Shown here: one piece after another, positions 62,094-64,000 of the stretch | Position numbering within the stretch: position 1 is the stretch's first letter | Layout of the letters: every line of letters starts with the position of its first letter | Assembly (NCBI RefSeq): GCF_003697785.1 | Contig: NZ_QOKZ01000001.1 | Location: 124,001 to 188,000, forward strand | DNA length: 64,000 nt | Source of the DNA: Paracoccus alkanivorans | GTDB lineage: Bacteria > Pseudomonadota > Alphaproteobacteria > Rhodobacterales > Rhodobacteraceae | Reading direction: 5' to 3' | Program-made: the position numbers and the translations under genes | The notes under the pieces: generated by a model | The model's input: only the letters and a program-made list of their open reading frames with translations | Told to the model about the DNA's origin: nothing | Database searches by the model: none

Positions 62094-62339
62094 TTACGCC
62101 GAAGCGGCCTCATCCGTCAGAACGGTCCAGCGTTTCGTCTTCGAGACCGGGGCGCATTCGGCAATGCGAACGGTATCCCCGACCTTGAACTGGTTATTCG
62201 CGTCATGGGCGCGATATTTCTTCGACATCCGAACCGTCTTGTGCAGCAGCGGATGCTTGAAGCGGCGCTCGACCAGAACGGTCACGGTCTGATCGTTCTT
62301 GTCGCTGGTCACGCGGCCTTGCAGAATGCGTTTGGGCAT
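62094..62339 (-). CDS. rpsQ: 30S ribosomal protein S17
   Basis: The 81-residue S17, a primary 16S rRNA binder. [20 protein letters not shown] and [20 protein letters not shown] followed by [18 protein letters not shown] form the OB-fold signature. It is 12 bp after rpmC and 69 bp before rplN. Confidence 0.97.
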   Translation of the reverse strand: MPKRILQGRVTSDKNDQTVTVLVERRFKHPLLHKTVRMSKKYRAHDANNQFKVGDTVRIAECAPVSKTKRWTVLTDEAASA

Positions 62340-62351
62340 GAGCCAGCCTCC

Positions 62352-62558
62352 TTAGTTCGATGCCGCGGCTTCCGCCGCTTTCTGGTTCAGAATGGTCTTC
62401 ACACGCGCGACGTCACGGCGCACGGCGCGCATGCGGGCGGTATTCTCGAGCTGGCCGGTAGCCTGCTGGAAGCGCAGGTTGAACGCTTCCTTCTTCAACG
62501 AGACAAGCTGCTCCTGCAACTGGTCCGGAGTCTTCGATTTCAGTTCCTGCGCATCCAT
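62352..62558 (-). CDS. rpmC: 50S ribosomal protein L29
   Basis: The 68-residue L29 near the peptide exit. [40 protein letters not shown] and [20 protein letters not shown] give the two-helix family pattern. It is the first gene of the cluster in this window. rplP, its usual upstream neighbour, is missing, and the next gene upstream (RTX-like) points the other way. A TTGCAT-N17-TATGCG promoter lies about 90 bp upstream. Confidence 0.97.
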   Translation of the reverse strand: MDAQELKSKTPDQLQEQLVSLKKEAFNLRFQQATGQLENTARMRAVRRDVARVKTILNQKAAEAAASN

Positions 62559-62645
62559 TGCGCTTGTTCCTTTCCAACATCACCGGAGGGCCCCTGATTG
62601 CCAAGGCCACCCTGATTCCCGGTGGAGTTCCGTGATGAAGATGCG

Positions 62646-62674
62646 CGCATACACCCTAAGCAGGCGTTATGCAA
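62646..62674 (-). promoter_or_regulatory. Promoter candidate for the rpmC-rpmD transcript
   Basis: On the minus strand TTGCAT (62674-62669) and TATGCG (62651-62646) are 17 bp apart, within CTTAGGGTGTATGCGCG, a shape often seen for ribosomal promoters. The leader of about 80 nt that follows contains CACCGG/CCGGTG (62581-62586 with 62619-62624), which could form a regulatory stem. Confidence 0.5.
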
Positions 62675-62794
62675 CAGCGAATGCCGCCGGAAAGTGCAGA
62701 TACCCACCCCTGTTGCTTATTGCCACGATGTTTGGCTTGCGCAATCATGTTCTTGCGGCACGCTCCGTTTAAACCATATTTCAGGAGATTTCAG

Positions 62795-64000
62795 ATGAAC
62801 GATCCGTTTTTGATCGGATTCGGCCTGCTTGCGCTGGCGATCGGCGGCGCCACCATTTTCGGAAACAGCGACGACGATGATGACGATGGCAACCCGCCGT
62901 CTCCTCCTCCTTCCGCCGACGAGGGCACCGAAGGCGATGATGAGATTACCTCGTATGACGCAGAGCAGGATCCGGACGGGGTGCTGTCCACGCTCGGCGG
63001 CGACGATCTTATCCGTTTCGATGAGGATTCGGATTTCGAGGCGGATATCGATGCCGGTGACGGAAATGATACCATCGACATGGGCATCGCCGATGGCAAC
63101 CAGGTGCATGGCGGCGCCGGCGATGATGATATTGCACTGGAAGACGGCACCGCTGCGGTGATCCATGGCGATGCGGGCGACGATACCCTTACCGTTGCCG
63201 ATGACGACTATTTCGATACCGGGGGTCTTTCGCTGTCCGGAGGCGAGGGTGATGACATCCTGAGGGTCGGCATGATCGATGCCCTGACCCAGATGGAATC
63301 CGAGCACGGTGACGCCGGCCCCACCCTGTCGGGCGGCGAGGGAAGCGACGGTTTCGATCTGTCGATCGAACTGGATGAAGGCATGAGGGAATTCGTTGAC
63401 AGCGGCGAAGACGAATTGCCGAGGGAGAATCCGATCGGCGTGATCACCGATTTCGTATCGGGCGAGGACCGGCTGACGGTGGATCCGGTGACATATGCCG
63501 AAGGGGTGAATTACCTGGGGCACGAGATCATCCAGTCAGAGGACGGCAGGTCGACCGGCATCCAGTTCCATTATGGCCCGGAAGGGGCGACGACACCCGC
63601 GCTTCATTCCACCCTGTGGCTCGAAGGCACGCCGACGATCGCCGAGGGAGATCTGGAACTGCTCAATATTCCCGGGTCGGTTTCAGAGGGCGATGATCTG
63701 ATCGACAGCGACATATCAGTCGAAAGAGGCATCAACGATGAGGGCATACTTGCCACGCTTGGCGGCAACGACACCATTTCGCTGGAATATTCGAGCTCGC
63801 TTGACGAAATCGATCTCGGCGATGGGGATGACAGTATCGATGGCGGCCCTGAAGCACTTGGGCTGATACTGAACAGCGGGAGTGTCGACGCGGGGTCCGG
63901 CAACGACGATATCAATCTGGGCGGGGCGAATGGGACTGCGGTATCCGGCGGTGAGGGTGCCGACACGATAACCCTGACGAATGCCAGCGCGGCGAATGAT
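62795..64000 (+). CDS. Acidic RTX-like calcium-binding repeat protein with N-terminal anchor (3' end beyond window)
   Basis: The open frame runs from ATG 62795, after TCAGGAG, to the window end (402 codons seen). It starts with a hydrophobic helix, FLIGFGLLALAIGGATIFG at about residues 5-23, then an Asp run and a Pro-rich linker. Degenerate RTX nonapeptides follow (GGAGDDDIA, GDAGDDTLT, GGEGDDILR, GGEGSDGFD, GSGNDDINLG, GGEGADTIT), usually forming Ca2+-binding beta rolls. The frame is extremely acidic. RTX proteins normally leave by type I secretion through a C-terminal signal, which would lie outside the window. The membrane helix at the start is unusual. It faces away from rpmC and interrupts the ribosomal cluster. 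Confidence 0.82.
   Translation, partial: MNDPFLIGFGLLALAIGGATIFGNSDDDDDDGNPPSPPPSADEGTEGDDEITSYDAEQDPDGVLSTLGGDDLIRFDEDSDFEADIDAGDGNDTIDMGIADGNQVHGGAGDDDIALEDGTAAVIHGDAGDDTLTVADDDYFDTGGLSLSGGEGDDILRVGMIDALTQMESEHGDAGPTLSGGEGSDGFDLSIELDEGMREFVDSGEDELPRENPIGVITDFVSGEDRLTVDPVTYAEGVNYLGHEIIQSEDGRSTGIQFHYGPEGATTPALHSTLWLEGTPTIAEGDLELLNIPGSVSEGDDLIDSDISVERGINDEGILATLGGNDTISLEYSSSLDEIDLGDGDDSIDGGPEALGLILNSGSVDAGSGNDDINLGGANGTAVSGGEGADTITLTNASAAND

Overview
This 64-kb window is a high-GC chromosomal segment of an alphaproteobacterium, most likely a Rhodobacterales member close to Paracoccus. The supports are a bztABCD-type glutamate/aspartate ABC transporter, a class I lysyl-tRNA synthetase, an ATP12 chaperone gene coupled to rluC and crcB, a coxMNOP-like alternative cytochrome oxidase, and an S10/spc/alpha ribosomal cluster with an alphaproteobacterial gene order. 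The genus is inferred from gene content and cannot be proved from the window. No rRNA, tRNA, CRISPR array, intact insertion sequence or prophage was recognised.

From 1 to 21 kb the region is accessory and metabolic. It holds a truncated hydantoinase/oxoprolinase gene divergent from a GntR/FCD regulator, two cupin proteins and an MFS exporter. These are followed by a histidine kinase/response regulator pair next to an exported GlcG/HbpS-family protein and an exported ankyrin-repeat protein. A sodium:solute symporter and a gene-poor scar of about 0.9 kb come next, then a Nudix hydrolase, a class V aminotransferase, an ArsR-SRPBCC pair and a YCII protein. A decayed SHMT-like gene precedes a tartrate locus: tartrate/D-malate dehydrogenase, two LysR regulators and D(-)-tartrate dehydratase.

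From 21 to 52 kb there is a mixture of respiratory, housekeeping and transport genes. coxM-coxN-coxO-coxP plus a subunit IV gene form one operon. They are followed by a PfkB sugar kinase, a Sua5/TsaC-type tRNA-modification enzyme, ileS, a GT-A-like protein, a LOG-family protein divergent from dapD, a phospholipase D protein, terB-like and class I lysS genes, a large beta-helix protein, and bztABCD. An operon whose genes overlap by 4 bp (crcB, rluC, a HAD phosphatase, an ATP12 chaperone), a tail-anchored unknown protein and rarA complete this part.

From 52.5 to 62.6 kb, on the minus strand, runs rpmC-rpsQ-rplN-rplX-rplE-rpsN-rpsH-rplF-rplR-rpsE-rpmD, then rplO-secY-adk, then rpsM-rpsK-rpoA-rplQ. 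The order is conserved, but the cluster is broken three times: upstream of rpmC, where an acidic RTX-like gene points the other way; between rpmD and rplO, where a terminator-like hairpin and a 363-bp gap lie; and upstream of rpsM, where a leader with two hairpins lies. Two dispersed intergenic repeat families link the 21, 32, 42 and 46 kb regions.

The items most worth a second look are the HbpS-like/two-component/ankyrin locus with its palindromic site, the broken ribosomal cluster with new promoters, the membrane-anchored acidic RTX-like protein, and the dispersed repeats.
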